Shown: positions 50,769 to 59,789 of the stretch, in pieces
Position numbering within the stretch: position 1 is the first letter of the stretch
Layout: every line of letters starts with the position of its first letter
Assembly: GCF_040274945.1 (NCBI RefSeq)
Contig: NZ_JBEMAR010000002.1
Span: 230,018 to 294,017, forward strand
Reading direction: 5' to 3'
Length of the DNA: 64,000 nucleotides
Source: Carnobacterium_B sp040274945
GTDB lineage: Bacteria; Bacillota; Bacilli; Lactobacillales; Carnobacteriaceae
Notes under the pieces: model-generated
Databases searched by the model: none
What the model saw: the letters and a program-made list of their open reading frames with translations, nothing else
What the model was told of the DNA's origin: nothing
Program-made: the position numbers and the translations under genes

Positions 50769-51680
50769 TCACTCAAAATACATCCATCTACCTGTCCCTT
50801 TAGCTTTATAATAGTTATGAAGAATATACCAAATCCTTTTTGCTGACAATCTGTCGTCACACCATTTACGAATCACAGATGTTGTTATTTTTTGATTTGG
50901 AAACAGTCTCTTATATTCTTGAGCATGCCGAATAACAATTTCTGAAATTAGTTCTACGCGACCGCAATGTTTGCATGTACAGGTCCATCCTCTAGTAAAA
51001 TCATCCATAAATGTGCCACACTGAGAGCAAGTCATTCCTCTTTTTAATTTTTCACTTTCATAATTTGGGACGTCATGAAAAGGTGAATCCTCCATATGTA
51101 GTGCTTTCAACTCCTCAGCAATACGTCGGTGATTTTTGGTCAAACGAGCTGAGATAGAGTTTAATTGCACAAAATGTGTATTTAATAAAGTAGGCAGCAC
51201 CAATTCTTCTAGAGGTGGTGCCTGATATAAAGTAAATTGCGGGTTTACAAACACTACATAAGCTTTAACTGAAAAGTTAAACCCCAATTGCTCAATCAAT
51301 TGACGAAGCAACGTCTTACTACGATTTATTTGAATCAAGGGACTCATTACTTCTCTCTTGGTCGACAATTTGTACATTTTCTCCGCTTCAAAAAAGTATT
51401 CACCTTCAAAATTTTTCACTTCGTATATATAGATACCATTTGCCATAATCAACAATGAGTCGATTTGAAATACTGTTCCATTTATTTTCAATAGCAAATC
51501 ATTTAATACTAGACAATCACATTTGAGCATTTCTGTCCTTCGATCTAAAATCTTCTCTCCTTCCAAACCTTTCACTAAATAAGCATAACGATTGCGATCG
51601 TCTTTCGATAAATTCGACCGATTCATCAAAGATTCCATTATCAACAAATTAGACGATTTTTCTCTTTCCTTATACACCAT
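50769..51680 (-). CDS. NERD-domain protein
   Basis: 303 aa. The nuclease-related domain covers ~35-150: GLEGEKILDRR, VFQIDSLLIMANGIYIYEVKNFEG (the PD-(D/E)xK-like core: Asp, Glu-Val-Lys). Then a four-Cys zinc ribbon (CSQCG...CTCKHCG) and a C-terminal basic helical part. Function unknown. GAGGAG 11 bp before ATG. Confidence 0.83.
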   Translation of the reverse strand: MVYKEREKSSNLLIMESLMNRSNLSKDDRNRYAYLVKGLEGEKILDRRTEMLKCDCLVLNDLLLKINGTVFQIDSLLIMANGIYIYEVKNFEGEYFFEAEKMYKLSTKREVMSPLIQINRSKTLLRQLIEQLGFNFSVKAYVVFVNPQFTLYQAPPLEELVLPTLLNTHFVQLNSISARLTKNHRRIAEELKALHMEDSPFHDVPNYESEKLKRGMTCSQCGTFMDDFTRGWTCTCKHCGRVELISEIVIRHAQEYKRLFPNQKITTSVIRKWCDDRLSAKRIWYILHNYYKAKGTGRWMYFE

Positions 51681-51760
51681 TCTTTTCTAAACTCCTCGCT
51701 TTGCAAATCTCTATAACCTATAGTACGCAAAAGCATCCAATTTCTAACTTTTATTTATAA

Positions 51761-52160
51761 ACTATCGACTTGAGGGGCTTTACTGACTATTCTTTACCTT
51801 CTCAGTGAGCATTTCTCCTCTGTGACATTTCTACCCGACATTCATTGCAAAGATTCCTCTTCAACTATCGACTAGGATTGCTTTACTGATTCTTCTCGAC
51901 TATTTCTAGAGCGCAAATCTCCTCTATGCCTCTTCTACCCGACTTTCCTTGCAAATTCCACTCAGGAATTGTCGGCTTGAAAGGTTCTACTGACTATTCT
52001 TTGAATTTTTCAAAGAGCAATTCTTCTCTATAACACTTCTACTCGACATTCCTGACACATTCCTCTCAGCAATTGTCGACTTGAGAGGTTATACTGACTA
52101 TTCTCTCCCTTTTTCAGTAAGTAAATCTCCTCTATTACCCTTTCTGTGAAAATTTGATAG
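51761..52160. repeat. four diverged tandem repeats of ~103 bp
   Basis: Units start at about 51761, 51864, 51967 and 52071. Each has TCGACTTGAGAGG-CTTTACTGACTATTCT followed by a stretch ending with CTACCCGACATTC. The period is 103-104 bp; the last copy is partial. No gene is seen in 51681-52403. Confidence 0.8.
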
Positions 52161-52403
52161 TAATCACAATGATTGTAAGGTTCTTTAGCTAATTGAAAAA
52201 CATTCTATTTAAATTCCTGTAACCTTTCTATTGCTTTATGCTTTATGGTATGATTAAAGATACCTACTATCCTTGTTGAGAAAGTTGCAAAGGATTGAAG
52301 AAGTTAAGTTTAGCGACAGACACCACTATTAAATTCTCTGATAGATAGATGAGTAGAATTAGGTATGAAGGTTAAAAAAACGAGTGTTAGAAAGGTGATA
52401 TAA

Positions 52404-52715
52404 TTGAATTTTAAAGAGTTCGAAGAGTATTTAGACGCTAATTTGGGAAGTAAAAGTATCTTTTTCGAAAAAGCTATGGACGATCAACTTAGACGTAACG
52501 GCAGAAGACCCCCCGCAAAAAGATGGAATGAAGCAAAATTAGAACGAGCTGTTAATAGAATGTGGACAGATATCGTTAGAAGTATCTATGATAAATTTAA
52601 AACAACGATTAACACTAAGTCTTCTGATCCTTATCAAGCTTGGATTGAATTTTTTGAAAAGAATGAAGCTTTAGAAAACTTAGATGAAATGATGAATGAT
52701 TTAGAATTTGAATAA
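52404..52715 (+). CDS. conserved small helical protein
   Basis: 103 aa, start TTG 52404 with AAAGGTG 6 bp before. Charged helical protein, central RRPPAKRWNEAKLERAVNRMW. Not recognised, cytosolic. Confidence 0.72.
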   Translation: MNFKEFEEYLDANLGSKSIFFEKAMDDQLRRNGRRPPAKRWNEAKLERAVNRMWTDIVRSIYDKFKTTINTKSSDPYQAWIEFFEKNEALENLDEMMNDLEFE

Positions 52716-52737
52716 TTTGACGGAATCATCATCTGCA

Positions 52738-52778
52738 TAAAAAAAGAGTTCTGACATTTGTCAGAACTCTTTTTTTTA
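52738..52778. terminator. bidirectional terminator before groEL
   Basis: AAAAAAGAGTTCTGACA / TGTCAGAACTCTTTTTT. Confidence 0.87.
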
Positions 52779-52814
52779 TAATTTAATTTTTGTTTAAGTC
52801 TCAAGATAACGAGC

Positions 52815-54461
52815 TTACATCATGCCGCCCATTCCAGGATCCATTCCCATTCCGCCCATTGGAGCGTCAGGTTTTGGTTGGTTTGCAACAACTGCTTCAG
52901 TTGTTAACAATAATGCTGCAACACTAGCTGCATTTTGCAAAGCTGAACGAGTTACTTTAGTTGGGTCAATGATCCCAGCATCAATCATGTTTACCCATTC
53001 ATCAGTAGCTGCGTTGTATCCTACGCCTAAGTCTACGCTTTTTAGTTTTTCAACAATTACAGATCCTTCAAGACCGGCATTTGTCACGATTTGACGAACA
53101 GGTTCTTCAAGAGCACGAATCACAATTTTCACACCTGTTGCTTCATCGCCTGTTGCTTCAATTTCTGATACTTTACGTTGAACATTGATTAAAGCTGTTC
53201 CACCACCAGAAACGATTCCTTCTTCAACAGCTGCACGAGCTGCATTTAAAGCATCTTCAATACGTAATTTACGTTCTTTCAATTCTGTTTCAGTAGCAGC
53301 TCCAACTTTGATAACTGCAACTCCGCCAGAAAGTTTAGCTAGACGTTCTTGTAATTTTTCTTTATCAAATTCAGAAGTTGTTTCTGCTGCTTGAGCTTTA
53401 AGCAAGGCTACACGGTGTTCAATAGACTCTTTTGAGCCAGCTCCTTCAACGATTGTAGTAGCATCTTTCGTCACAACTACTTTACTTGCATGTCCTAATT
53501 GACTGATTTCAGTATCTTTCAATTCAAGACCTAAATCTTCAGTAATAACTGTTCCGCCAGTTAAGATAGCAATATCTTCAAGCATAGCTTTACGACGATC
53601 ACCAAATCCTGGAGCTTTAACTGCTACAACATTAAATGTTCCACGTAATTTATTCAATACTAATGTTGGAAGAGCTTCTCCATCAACATCATCAGCAATG
53701 ATCAACAATGGACGTCCTTGTTGTAAAATTTGTTCCAATAAAGGAAGAACTTCTTGAATATTCGAGATTTTTTTATCGGTAATCAAGATATAAGGATTTT
53801 CTAAGTTTGCTTCCATTTTATCGTTATCTGTTACCATGTATTGAGAAAGGTAACCACGATCAAACTGCATTCCTTCAACTACGCCTAATTCTGTTTCGAT
53901 TCCTTTAGATTCTTCAATTGTAATAACGCCATCTGTTCCAACGCGTTCCATTGCTTCTGCAACCAATTCTCCTGTTTCATTGCTTCCTGAAGAAATAGCA
54001 GCAATTTGCGCAATTGATTCTTTTGAATCTACTTTTTTAGAGATAGCAAGCAATTCTTCTACAGCAACTCTTGTTGCCATTTCAATTCCACGACGAATCC
54101 CAACTGGATTAGCTCCAGCTGTTACGTTTTTCAATCCTTCGCGAACGATAGCTTGAGTTAAAACAGTTGCTGTTGTAGTACCATCTCCAGCAATATCATT
54201 TGTTTTAGAAGCAACTTCTGAAACAAGCTGTGCTCCCATATTTTCAAAATGATCTTCTAATTCAATTTCTTTTGCGATTGTAACACCATCGTTTGTAATA
54301 AGTGGTGAGCCATAAGATTTTTCTAAAACAACATTTCTTCCTTTGGGTCCTAATGTTACTTTAACAATATCTGCTAAAATATCTACTCCACGTAGCATTG
54401 ATGCACGTGCATCTTCAGAAAATTTAATATCTTTTGCCATTTTTTCCTTCACCTCATCCAT
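52815..54461 (-). CDS. groEL: chaperonin GroEL
   Basis: 548 aa, 60-kDa chaperonin forming a double ring. Seen: ATP-binding GDGTTTATVL (~85-95), Asp/Gly-rich motifs, and the Gly-Met tail GGMGMDPGMGGMM. Second gene of the groESL operon, 31 bp after groES. Confidence 0.97.
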   Translation of the reverse strand: MDEVKEKMAKDIKFSEDARASMLRGVDILADIVKVTLGPKGRNVVLEKSYGSPLITNDGVTIAKEIELEDHFENMGAQLVSEVASKTNDIAGDGTTTATVLTQAIVREGLKNVTAGANPVGIRRGIEMATRVAVEELLAISKKVDSKESIAQIAAISSGSNETGELVAEAMERVGTDGVITIEESKGIETELGVVEGMQFDRGYLSQYMVTDNDKMEANLENPYILITDKKISNIQEVLPLLEQILQQGRPLLIIADDVDGEALPTLVLNKLRGTFNVVAVKAPGFGDRRKAMLEDIAILTGGTVITEDLGLELKDTEISQLGHASKVVVTKDATTIVEGAGSKESIEHRVALLKAQAAETTSEFDKEKLQERLAKLSGGVAVIKVGAATETELKERKLRIEDALNAARAAVEEGIVSGGGTALINVQRKVSEIEATGDEATGVKIVIRALEEPVRQIVTNAGLEGSVIVEKLKSVDLGVGYNAATDEWVNMIDAGIIDPTKVTRSALQNAASVAALLLTTEAVVANQPKPDAPMGGMGMDPGMGGMM

Positions 54462-54492
54462 TTAGTTTGTTCATTTGTTTTTATTTATCTGA

Positions 54493-54777
54493 TTAATCTA
54501 TAACTGCAACGATATCGTGCTCTTTTACCACTAAATATTCTTTTCCGTCATACTTCACTTCTGTTCCAGCGTATTTTTCAAATAACACAGTGTCGCCTAC
54601 TTTAACGGACAAAGCCAATGTCGATCCGTTTTCTAAAACGCGACCTTCCCCAACAGCTATTACAGAACCTGTTTGAGGTTTTTCCTGAGCTGAACCTGGT
54701 AAAACAATACCACTGATTGTTTTTTCTTCTTCTTTAGCAACTTCAATGATGACACGATCTCCTAATGGTTTTAACAC
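54493..54777 (-). CDS. groES: co-chaperonin GroES
   Basis: 94 aa; MLKPLGDRVIIEVAKEEEKT start, mobile loop around KTISGIVLPGSAQEK, end YLVVKEHDIVAVID. Upstream CIRCE element makes it HrcA-controlled. Confidence 0.97.
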   Translation of the reverse strand: MLKPLGDRVIIEVAKEEEKTISGIVLPGSAQEKPQTGSVIAVGEGRVLENGSTLALSVKVGDTVLFEKYAGTEVKYDGKEYLVVKEHDIVAVID

Positions 54778-54810
54778 GTAAATCCCTCCATCTAAATTAT
54801 TTCTTCATTT

Positions 54811-54837
54811 TTAGCACTCAAACATATCAAGTGCTAA
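54811..54837. promoter_or_regulatory. CIRCE element of groESL
   Basis: TTAGCACTC-N9-AAGTGCTAA (one mismatch in the right arm). A promoter lies upstream: TTGCAA (54876-54871), 16 bp, TATTAT (54854-54849) on the minus strand. No further gene is seen in 54838-55125. Confidence 0.93.
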
Positions 54838-55125
54838 ACTACTTCTTTATAATAACAAATATAAAAAAGATTGCAAGAATTTTCACCTTGATTTCTATTC
54901 CTGTTTAAGTGGTTATTGGTTTAATGTATATGATTTGGTGCCATCTATTGTTATACCCCTTTTTACCCCTTTTATGTTATACTGAAAAACGAAGTTATTT
55001 CAGTTTACATAGAATAGAGCCGACTTCTTTATTAGAAAAGTTTTCTATTGGATGCTGTGGTTGCTATTTACTAAACTGTGTATCAATAAGCGTACGCTAT
55101 CTTGAAAAAAGAAGGTCTTAATCAT

Positions 55126-55776
55126 ATGAAGAAACTTACGAGTCACACATCGATTTTAATTATATTATTTTATTTAATTGCTCAATTTTTACCGGCCATC
55201 ATTATTTCCCTAGCTCCAAAAAATTTACAGACTGAAGCTTCCGTTTATGGGACGGTTTTTAGTTTTACTTTAGGTGCAGTAGTTATGCTTTTACTGAATC
55301 GAAAATCTACCATACGAAATTCTTTGACTTTGAGTCCATCATTACCTAGAAAGAGTATTATTTATTGGGGTATCGCCGGGATCCCTCTGGTTCTTTTCGC
55401 TCAATACATGGCAAACTTAATTGAAACTTTACTATTAGGGATTCCAATAGACTCCGTTAATACTCAAAATATACTTGTGTTCGTTGACAATTATCCAATT
55501 TACATAATTGTTGTCTCTATTATGGGACCAATCATGGAAGAATTTGTCTTCAGAAAAGTTATTTTTGGTTTTTTATATGATCTCACGGGTGGAATAGGCG
55601 CAGCGGTGATCAGTTCTCTTATCTTTGCTTTCATGCATTTTGATGGACACATTTTATTGTACTCAGCTATGGCTTTTGTCTTTTGTTTTCTATATAGTAA
55701 AACTAAAAATATTGCCACTCCTATTATCACCCATATTATTATGAACACAGTAGTTATATTAGTAAATTTCATATAA
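55126..55776 (+). CDS. ydiL: CPBP-family intramembrane metalloprotease (YdiL-like)
   Basis: 216 aa with about eight membrane segments. Active-site motifs EEFVFR, FAFMHF and ITHIIMN typical of CAAX/CPBP proteases. ATG 55126 with AAGG 10 bp upstream. The place next to groESL and ydiK mirrors B. subtilis. Confidence 0.87.
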   Translation: MKKLTSHTSILIILFYLIAQFLPAIIISLAPKNLQTEASVYGTVFSFTLGAVVMLLLNRKSTIRNSLTLSPSLPRKSIIYWGIAGIPLVLFAQYMANLIETLLLGIPIDSVNTQNILVFVDNYPIYIIVVSIMGPIMEEFVFRKVIFGFLYDLTGGIGAAVISSLIFAFMHFDGHILLYSAMAFVFCFLYSKTKNIATPIITHIIMNTVVILVNFI

Positions 55777-55808
55777 GTACGTGCTAAGTGTTAGAAAGGA
55801 ATTTTCAT

Positions 55809-56015
55809 TTGATAAATAAACGTAATTTTATAATGCAAATTGTTTTTACTTACTTGATGTCAGGAGTATTCATCTGGTTTGCGATTGATTCTGTGGGGAA
55901 CTCAGGTTGGACATTTTTTTCTGTCCTCTATGTCGTTTTTTCTACAAGTTATTTCGTTAGAGCTTCAAAAATACTTGAAGTTTACTTTAAAATAAAAAAA
56001 GGACCCAAACCATAA
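55809..56015 (+). CDS. ydiK: YdiK-like small membrane protein
   Basis: 68 aa, two membrane segments. TTG 55809 is chosen as AAAGG lies 9 bp before; GTG 55788 lacks a site. Order with ydiL and rex as in B. subtilis, where the function is unknown. Confidence 0.75.
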   Translation: MINKRNFIMQIVFTYLMSGVFIWFAIDSVGNSGWTFFSVLYVVFSTSYFVRASKILEVYFKIKKGPKP

Positions 56016-56036
56016 ACGGTTTGGATTCTTTTTTTT
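55994..56036. terminator. bidirectional terminator between ydiK and rex
   Basis: GGACCCAAACC / GGTTTGGATTC with A and T runs. Confidence 0.83.
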
Positions 56037-56677
56037 TACGCATTTTCAGGTTTGTAATGATCTAAGAAATAAATCAATGTTTGCAGTTCATTTGTCAGAT
56101 CAACGTTTTGAACTCTCACATTGTCTGGTACAGATATTCTAATAGGAGTAAAATTCAAAATTCCTCTTACATTTGCTTCAACTAAGCGTTCTACTGTTGC
56201 TTGTGCTACATCTGATGGAATAGTGATAATGACAATTTCTATCTGTTGAATTTTCAATTGTTCAACCATATCATCCATATGATAAATAGGAACACCACTT
56301 AAAATAGTGCCAACAATTTCTTCATTTATATCAAAAGCTGCACTTATTCGCATGTTGTTGCTTTGATGGAAGTTGTAATTCAATAAGGCATGTCCTAAAT
56401 TCCCTACTCCGATTAAGGCAACATTGGTTAATCGGTCTTGTTTAAGTGTTTTGCTAAAGAAATTCATTAAATCTTCAACATCGTATCCGTATCCTCTTTT
56501 TCCTAAAGCACCAAAATAAGAGAAGTCTCTTCGAATTGTTGCACTATCCACTTTGATAGCGTCACTCAATTCAGTTGAAGAAACACGTACTTTTCCGGAA
56601 TCATGTAAGAATCGCAAATAGCGATAATATATCGGCAATCGCCTAGCCGTTGCATTGGGTATTTTCTTCTCTACCAT
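56036..56677 (-). CDS. rex: redox-sensing repressor Rex
   Basis: 213 aa. Winged helix with SATIRRDFSYFGALGKRGYGY and a Rossmann domain, GVGNLGHAL, that senses NADH/NAD+. Controls fermentation genes. ATG 56677 used because GGAGG is just upstream; ATG 56692 would include that site. Confidence 0.95.
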   Translation of the reverse strand: MVEKKIPNATARRLPIYYRYLRFLHDSGKVRVSSTELSDAIKVDSATIRRDFSYFGALGKRGYGYDVEDLMNFFSKTLKQDRLTNVALIGVGNLGHALLNYNFHQSNNMRISAAFDINEEIVGTILSGVPIYHMDDMVEQLKIQQIEIVIITIPSDVAQATVERLVEANVRGILNFTPIRISVPDNVRVQNVDLTNELQTLIYFLDHYKPENA

Positions 56678-56721
56678 TCTTTTTTCCTCCATCAGTCATT
56701 AGTCTACTTTCTTGGTTGATT

Positions 56722-56896
56722 TGTTGTTTCATTTCACAAGCAAATCGTTATATCTTTTTCTTCACAATCTTTTTATAGTGAACGTTCTTATTATATCATT
56801 TTTTAGTTTTAATACTACCACTAATTTCAAAAAAATAGTAACAACCTTTTGCTCTCAATTTATTATCTTATTAAAATTCACAAGAAAGATTGTGAA
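56722..56896. promoter_or_regulatory. possible Rex-type sites in the rex/abcF intergenic region
   Basis: Minus strand TTGTGAAATGAAACAACA (56739-56722) matches the Rex consensus at 12 of 18. TTCACAA-N6-TTGTGAA (56877-56896) is a palindrome of the same half-sites turned outward. Autoregulation is possible; weak evidence. Confidence 0.3.
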
Positions 56897-56994
56897 GCCA
56901 CTTCTGAAAAGTTAGCTTTTCTTGGATTGTAATTTCCCTCGCCCTCGATATGTGCTAAACTATTATTGAGAATGATGAAATGAGGACCAAAACT

Positions 56995-58941
56995 ATGATT
57001 CTATTACAAGCGCAACATGTTGCCCGTTATTTTGGAGCAGATGTGTTATTTGAAAATATTTATTTAGAGATTCAAGAAAACTCACGCATTGCATTAGTGG
57101 GTAGAAACGGTACCGGAAAATCAACACTTTTAAAAATGATTGCGGATATCGAGCAACCTGATGCTGGGAAGATCGTTAAAGGAAAACAAGTGACTATTGG
57201 CTATTTAGCTCAAAACACTGGTTTATCTTCTGAAAAAAGCATTTGGGATGAAATGTTAACCGTCTTTGAACCGGTTATTCAACTCGAAAAAGACATGCGT
57301 ACAATTGAACAACAACTCGGAGATCCTGCATTACTTTCTAATGAAGAACTCTACAAGTCAACTTTAAACCGCTATGATCACCTTCAAAATCGCTTCCGTG
57401 AAGAAAATGGATTTAGTTATCAAGCTGAGATTCGTTCTGTCTTGCATGGCTTTCGTTTTTACGAAGACGATTATTCCAAACACATCAGCCAACTTTCTGG
57501 TGGACAAAAAACACGATTAGCTTTAGCCAAATTGTTATTAGAGAAGAAAGACTTACTGATTCTTGATGAGCCTACAAACCATTTAGATATCGAAACGTTG
57601 AGTTGGTTAGAAAATTATTTACAGGCTTATACTGGAGCACTACTGATTGTCTCTCATGACCGTTACTTTCTAGATAAAGTAGTCAATGAAGTTTATGAGA
57701 TCAGTCGACAAAAAATCTCTCATTACAAAGGAAATTACTCGAAATACTTGGACTTAAAAGCTGCTCAACTTGAACAAGAATGGAAAGAATTTGAAAAACA
57801 ACAAGGGGAAATAGCAAAACTAGAAGACTTTGTCAGCCGCAATTTAGTCCGTGCTTCAACAACTAAGCGCGCACAAAGCCGACGGAAGCAACTAGAAAAA
57901 ATGGACCGGATTGATAAACCTCAAGGAGATGAAAAATCTGCTCGCTTCTCTTTCAAATCAGAGAAAGAAAGTGGAAATGTTGTCTTAACTTTGGCTAATG
58001 GTGCCATTGGATACGATGATACTATTTTATCTAGTCCTATTGAATTAGATGTTCGAAAATACGATTCGATTGCTTTAGTGGGACCAAACGGGATTGGAAA
58101 ATCAACTTTATTAAAATCCTTAATTGGACAACTTCCTTTGATTCAAGGCGAAAAGCACTTAGGAACAAATATATTATTGGGTTATTATGACCAAGAACAA
58201 TCCGATTTAAATTCAACAAAATCTGTATTGGCTGAACTCTGGGATGAACATCCGACTACTCCTGAAAAAGATATTCGCTCCATTTTAGGTAGTTTCTTAT
58301 TTTCTGGTGCCGATGTAGAAAAATCGGTCTCTTCACTAAGTGGAGGAGAAAAAGCACGTTTGGCTTTAGCTAAGCTGGCGATGAATAAAAACAATTTTCT
58401 AATGTTAGATGAACCAACAAACCATTTGGATATCGATAGTAAAGAGGTTTTAGAAAATGCATTAATTGATTTTGATGGAACGCTCCTATTCGTTTCTCAT
58501 GACCGCTATTTTATCAACCGAATTGCAACAACGATCATCGAACTCTCTGAAAACGGTAGTACCCTTTATTTAGGTGATTACGACTATTACCTTGCAAAAA
58601 AAGCAGAGCAAGAAGAGTTACGTTTATTGGCCGAAGCGAAGACCGCTGATACGTCCAAGGTTGAAGCTATTCCAACAGTCAAAGGAAATCGTGAAATCAA
58701 TAAGGCTGAACAAAAGGTCCTTCGACAATTGACACGTCGTATTGAAACAATCGAAGTAGAAATGGATGAACTTGAAACGATTATTACAAACTGCGAAACA
58801 CAATTAATTGATCCAGAAGTATTTGGTGATCATTTACGTGTACAGGAACTGAACACAGAAATTAATGTTGCTCAAGAAAAACTAGACAGTTTAGTGAGTG
58901 AATGGGAAGAAAAAAGTTTACAAGTAGAAGAATTACAATAA
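56995..58941 (+). CDS. ydiF: ABC-F ATPase (YdiF-like)
   Basis: 648 aa, two ATP-binding domains without membrane part: Walker A GRNGTGKS and GPNGIGKS, signatures LSGGQKTRLALAK and LSGGEKARLALAK, Walker B LLILDEPTNHLDI and FLMLDEPTNHLDI, linker with coiled coil, C-terminal coiled coil. Acts on ribosomes. ATG 56995 is used (GAGG 9 bp before). Confidence 0.93.
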   Translation: MILLQAQHVARYFGADVLFENIYLEIQENSRIALVGRNGTGKSTLLKMIADIEQPDAGKIVKGKQVTIGYLAQNTGLSSEKSIWDEMLTVFEPVIQLEKDMRTIEQQLGDPALLSNEELYKSTLNRYDHLQNRFREENGFSYQAEIRSVLHGFRFYEDDYSKHISQLSGGQKTRLALAKLLLEKKDLLILDEPTNHLDIETLSWLENYLQAYTGALLIVSHDRYFLDKVVNEVYEISRQKISHYKGNYSKYLDLKAAQLEQEWKEFEKQQGEIAKLEDFVSRNLVRASTTKRAQSRRKQLEKMDRIDKPQGDEKSARFSFKSEKESGNVVLTLANGAIGYDDTILSSPIELDVRKYDSIALVGPNGIGKSTLLKSLIGQLPLIQGEKHLGTNILLGYYDQEQSDLNSTKSVLAELWDEHPTTPEKDIRSILGSFLFSGADVEKSVSSLSGGEKARLALAKLAMNKNNFLMLDEPTNHLDIDSKEVLENALIDFDGTLLFVSHDRYFINRIATTIIELSENGSTLYLGDYDYYLAKKAEQEELRLLAEAKTADTSKVEAIPTVKGNREINKAEQKVLRQLTRRIETIEVEMDELETIITNCETQLIDPEVFGDHLRVQELNTEINVAQEKLDSLVSEWEEKSLQVEELQ

Positions 58942-58944
58942 AAT

Positions 58945-58979
58945 CAAAAAAGGGTGGGACTTTTGTCTCACTCTTTTTT
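58945..58979 (+). terminator. terminator after abcF
   Basis: AAAAAAGGGTGgGAC / GTCtCACTCTTTTTT. Confidence 0.8.
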
Positions 58980-59044
58980 GGCTGTATAATTTTTGATGTG
59001 GATGAATGGGCACCTAAACCTTTTTGAGCGGGTTATTTATAAAG

Positions 59045-59279
59045 TAAGAGCGTTCTCCCTCATAAATAGCAACTAAAAACAGAGTGGACTGTGAGGTAAA
59101 AGAAGCCTACCTCACAAACTCATGCAAAAGAGGCGCTGTTTTACCACTTAGACGAGCCCTATCTCGTAAGTGACCTCAAGAATGGGAGCACTTTTTTAGA
59201 TAGGAGAGCTCTAGCTCATAATAGGAACTGAAAACAGATTGGAATGTGAGGTAAAAGAAGTTCACCTTTTGCATAAGAG
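59045..59279. repeat. two diverged copies of a ~85-bp repeat
   Basis: 59045-59132 and 59201-59279 share long blocks such as GTGAGGTAAAAGAAG and CTAAAAACAGA/CTGAAAACAGA. Contains a GTGAGGTA/TACCTCAC hairpin in the first. No ORF. Confidence 0.65.
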
Positions 59280-59307
59280 TCAGCGATTTCAATCCTGAAT
59301 TCATTGG

Positions 59308-59428
59308 GATTTCTGGAAGAATCATGGTTGCTTGTAGTTATGAAAAGGATGACAGACGCTGCCGGTTGAGGATTGGTAGCGGATCCCATGGCTTTCGACA
59401 ATCACACACGTCTATTCGGGAAGAATGG
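59308..59428. repeat. MITE-like palindromic element, copy 1
   Basis: Ends resemble those of 59561-59708 (ATTTCTGGAAGAAT, GGTTGCTTGTAG; CCATGGCT, GAAGAAT); middle parts differ. Confidence 0.55.
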
Positions 59429-59435
59429 TATACTA

Positions 59436-59476
59436 AAAAAAGTCAAAGCATCAACATCCGCTTTGACTTTTTTCAG
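59436..59476. terminator. strong hairpin between repeat elements
   Basis: AAAAAAGTCAAAGC / GCTTTGACTTTTTT. Confidence 0.75.
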
Positions 59477-59560
59477 TATACTTATCTATAGTATTTGATG
59501 AAGATCCTTTTTTGAGTGCTATGATTCTCATTGTTGTTAAAATAATAACTACGCTTAGTA

Positions 59561-59708
59561 AAAATTTCTGAAGGAATAGGGGTTGCTTGTAGCCATGAAG
59601 AGCATTAGCAATTATGTTCTTTTTGAGGCTTGAGAGCCCGAAGATAAAATGCTTCAGGTGTGCCATGGCTCTATACAAGCAAATCCGTTCATTCCAGAAG
59701 AAATTTTT
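59561..59708. repeat. MITE-like palindromic element, copy 2
   Basis: ~148 bp with imperfect inverted ends: AAAATTTCT...GAAT...TTGCTTGTAG against CTATACAAGCAA...ATTCC...AGAAATTTT. No ORF. 58980-59789 otherwise holds no gene. Confidence 0.6.
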
Positions 59709-59789
59709 TAAACGCCAAAATCATTTAACGATGCTCTTTTTTACTTTGCTTTAGGACTGTTTATTTCCTCACGTAATTTTATACCAGTC

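Noticed and set aside
54909..55121. 70-codon ORF upstream of ydiL
   Set aside because: No ribosome site, odd composition, overlaps the start region of ydiL.
59216..59678. small minus-strand ORFs in the repeat island
   Set aside because: They read through the repeat units without ribosome sites.
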